Below, piece after piece: positions 52,620-53,839 of a stretch of 53,839 nt of DNA. The stretch lies in contig CAJMHR010000011.1 of assembly GCA_905213265.1 (NCBI GenBank), forward strand, positions 1 through 53,839. Direction: 5' to 3'. The notes beneath the pieces were generated by a model. It ran no database searches and had not been told where the DNA came from. It worked only from the letters and a program-made list of their open reading frames with translations. The stretch is from an uncultured Collinsella sp. Lineage in GTDB: Bacteria > Actinomycetota > Coriobacteriia > Coriobacteriales > Coriobacteriaceae. The translations under genes and the position numbers were made by a program. The stretch's first letter is position 1. Each line of letters opens with the position of its first letter.

Positions 52620-52734
52620 TCTTGACATTACAAAAATCGTGTCGGACGATTACGGCGCCATGGGCTTCGGGTCTTTTGCGCAGCCTTTGCCCCAGTGTTT
52701 TAGCTGTTAAACCTGTGTTTTGGAGCATGTTTTA

Positions 52735-53673
52735 ATGTCGACTTCCTTAACGGAACTTTTTTCGCCCGCCTGTCATTTGTGTCCGCGCCGTTGCGGTGCG
52801 GCCCGCGGTGAGGGTGCGCGCGGCGTGTGCGGTGCTAACGACACGCTCAAGGTGGCCCGCGCGGCGCTTCATATGTGGGAGGAGCCGCCTATCTCGGGCG
52901 AGGCCGGTTCGGGCACGATCTTCTTTAGTGGCTGCTCGCTCAAATGCGTCTATTGCCAGAACCACGAGATCTCGACGGGCAATTTCGGTCTTGAGATTTC
53001 ACCCGAGCGCTTGGTCGAGATTATGTTGGAGCTGCAGGACCAGGGTGCGAACAATATTAACCTGGTGACGGCGACGCATTACGCGCACCTGCTGCCGACG
53101 GCGATTGCCGCAGCGCGGGCGCGCGGGCTGGTCATCCCAATCGTCTACAACACGAGCGGTTATGAGCGCGCGAGTGCCGTGGCAGCGTTGGGTGATTTGG
53201 TGGATGTGTGGCTCACCGACTTTAAATATGCCGATGCTGGGCTTGCGCAGTCGCTCTCTCATATTAAGGACTATCCACGTGTTGCCGTGTCGGGCCTGGC
53301 GCAGATGGCGCGCGAGATCGAGCGCCGCGGGGGAGAGCTGGTGGATGATGCTGGCCTTATGAAGCGCGGCATCATCGTGCGTCACCTGGTGCTGCCGGGG
53401 CATGCGGACGATTCGTGCCGCGTGCTGGACCTGGTGTGGCAGACGGTAGGCGATGTGCCGATCTCGGTCATGAACCAGTACACGCCCAACGCGCTCATGC
53501 GCGAACAAGGCGGCGATTTGGCGCGGGCCGTGACGCGTGAGGAGTACGAGCAGGTGCTCGACCATGCCGATGATCTGGGCTTTACGACGATGTTCTGGCA
53601 AGAGGGCGGTGCGGTGGACGAGAGCTTCACCCCAGCCTTCGATACCACCGGCGTTCTCACCAGCGCAAAGTAG
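52735..53673 (+). CDS. PflA-like radical SAM protein
   Basis: A 312-aa radical SAM enzyme. The 4Fe-4S/SAM motif is CSLKCVYCQN (C-x3-C-x2-C). The N-terminus has four further cysteines (CHLCPRRCGAARGEGARGVC) as in the PflX/PflA-related group with an extra cluster-binding region. These proteins generate a 5'-deoxyadenosyl radical; relatives activate glycyl-radical enzymes such as pyruvate formate-lyase, but the partner of this group is often unknown and no glycyl-radical enzyme gene lies in the window. ATG 52735 has GGAG about nine bases upstream. The 6S RNA promoter is divergent behind it. Confidence 0.8.
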   Translation: MSTSLTELFSPACHLCPRRCGAARGEGARGVCGANDTLKVARAALHMWEEPPISGEAGSGTIFFSGCSLKCVYCQNHEISTGNFGLEISPERLVEIMLELQDQGANNINLVTATHYAHLLPTAIAAARARGLVIPIVYNTSGYERASAVAALGDLVDVWLTDFKYADAGLAQSLSHIKDYPRVAVSGLAQMAREIERRGGELVDDAGLMKRGIIVRHLVLPGHADDSCRVLDLVWQTVGDVPISVMNQYTPNALMREQGGDLARAVTREEYEQVLDHADDLGFTTMFWQEGGAVDESFTPAFDTTGVLTSAK

Positions 53674-53685
53674 TGTGTTCGCCGA

Positions 53686-53719
53686 TGATTTTTCTGGGAC
53701 GGGGATTAATAAATCATTT
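53686..53719. repeat. GGGACGGGG-core repeat, copy 2
   Basis: Second copy of the 34-bp unit at 42446-42479, 32 of 34 identical, with ends ATGATTT and AAATCAT inverted around it. A shorter relative with GGACGGGGCTGTCCTCC follows at about 53752. The rest of the window to 53839 shows no gene; a TTGACA is present near 53815. Confidence 0.65.
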
Positions 53720-53839
53720 AGGAGGTACGCGACGGGAGAACACTCTTTTTAGGACGGGGCTGTCCTCCGTCATATATCAATCAAAATGATTTTTTAAGGC
53801 TCTGTTAGACCAGGATTGACATACATGTGTCCCCACGGT

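Overview
The window reads as chromosome of a high-GC gut actinobacterium of the Coriobacteriia, most likely Collinsella. This is inferred from base composition, from the gene set (ATP-type PEP carboxykinase, serCA, a DUF1015-like gene, CvrA-type antiporter, DegV protein) and from intergenic repeat types. No rRNA or tRNA gene is present to confirm it, and no CRISPR array was seen.

Left flank (1-12.9 kb) is mostly housekeeping: a DEDDh exonuclease, a ten-TM metal exporter with a histidine-rich loop, UPF0178 and HdeD-like proteins, a nitroreductase, a histidine phosphatase, a DUF1015-like protein, an M20 amidohydrolase and the serine operon serC-serA. Two distantly related PD-(D/E)xK/DUF559-like proteins (178-1368 and 9102-10151) and an inverted-repeat element (10230-10408) punctuate it.

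The centre (12.97-39.66 kb) is an accessory island that looks like a defence island. It holds a large SNF2-type ATPase, transcribed divergently from a five-gene operon: a 1560-aa multidomain protein, a ParB-like protein, a second SNF2-type ATPase, a 358-aa coiled-coil protein and a 1065-aa protein carrying RNA-polymerase alpha-CTD-like and sigma-region-4-like domains. Next come an Eco57I-type methyltransferase broken at a nine-G tract, its partner helicase with a GIY-YIG-type N-terminus, and then a second copy of the module: a C-terminal-only homologue of the large proteins, a ParB-like paralogue and a SNF2 paralogue with overlapping reading frames. The island closes with a small acidic protein and a DUF3800 gene preceded by a structured leader and a promoter with a LexA-box-like operator. 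The repeated large protein / ParB-like / SNF2 module, with its transcription-machinery-like domains, is the best candidate here for an undescribed system. A defence role is an inference from context only.

Right flank (39.67-53.84 kb) returns to core genes: a K+/H+ antiporter, a metallophosphatase, a polysaccharide flippase, pckA with a LacI-type palindrome upstream, a B3/4-domain protein with a terminator-containing leader, a MarR regulator, a DegV protein, an alkyltransferase, trpS, a WecA/TagO-type phosphotransferase, a probable 6S RNA and a PflA-like radical SAM protein. This side is rich in hairpin repeats whose loops carry a conserved GGGACAGG core, several of which also serve as terminators, and it holds one further candidate small RNA.
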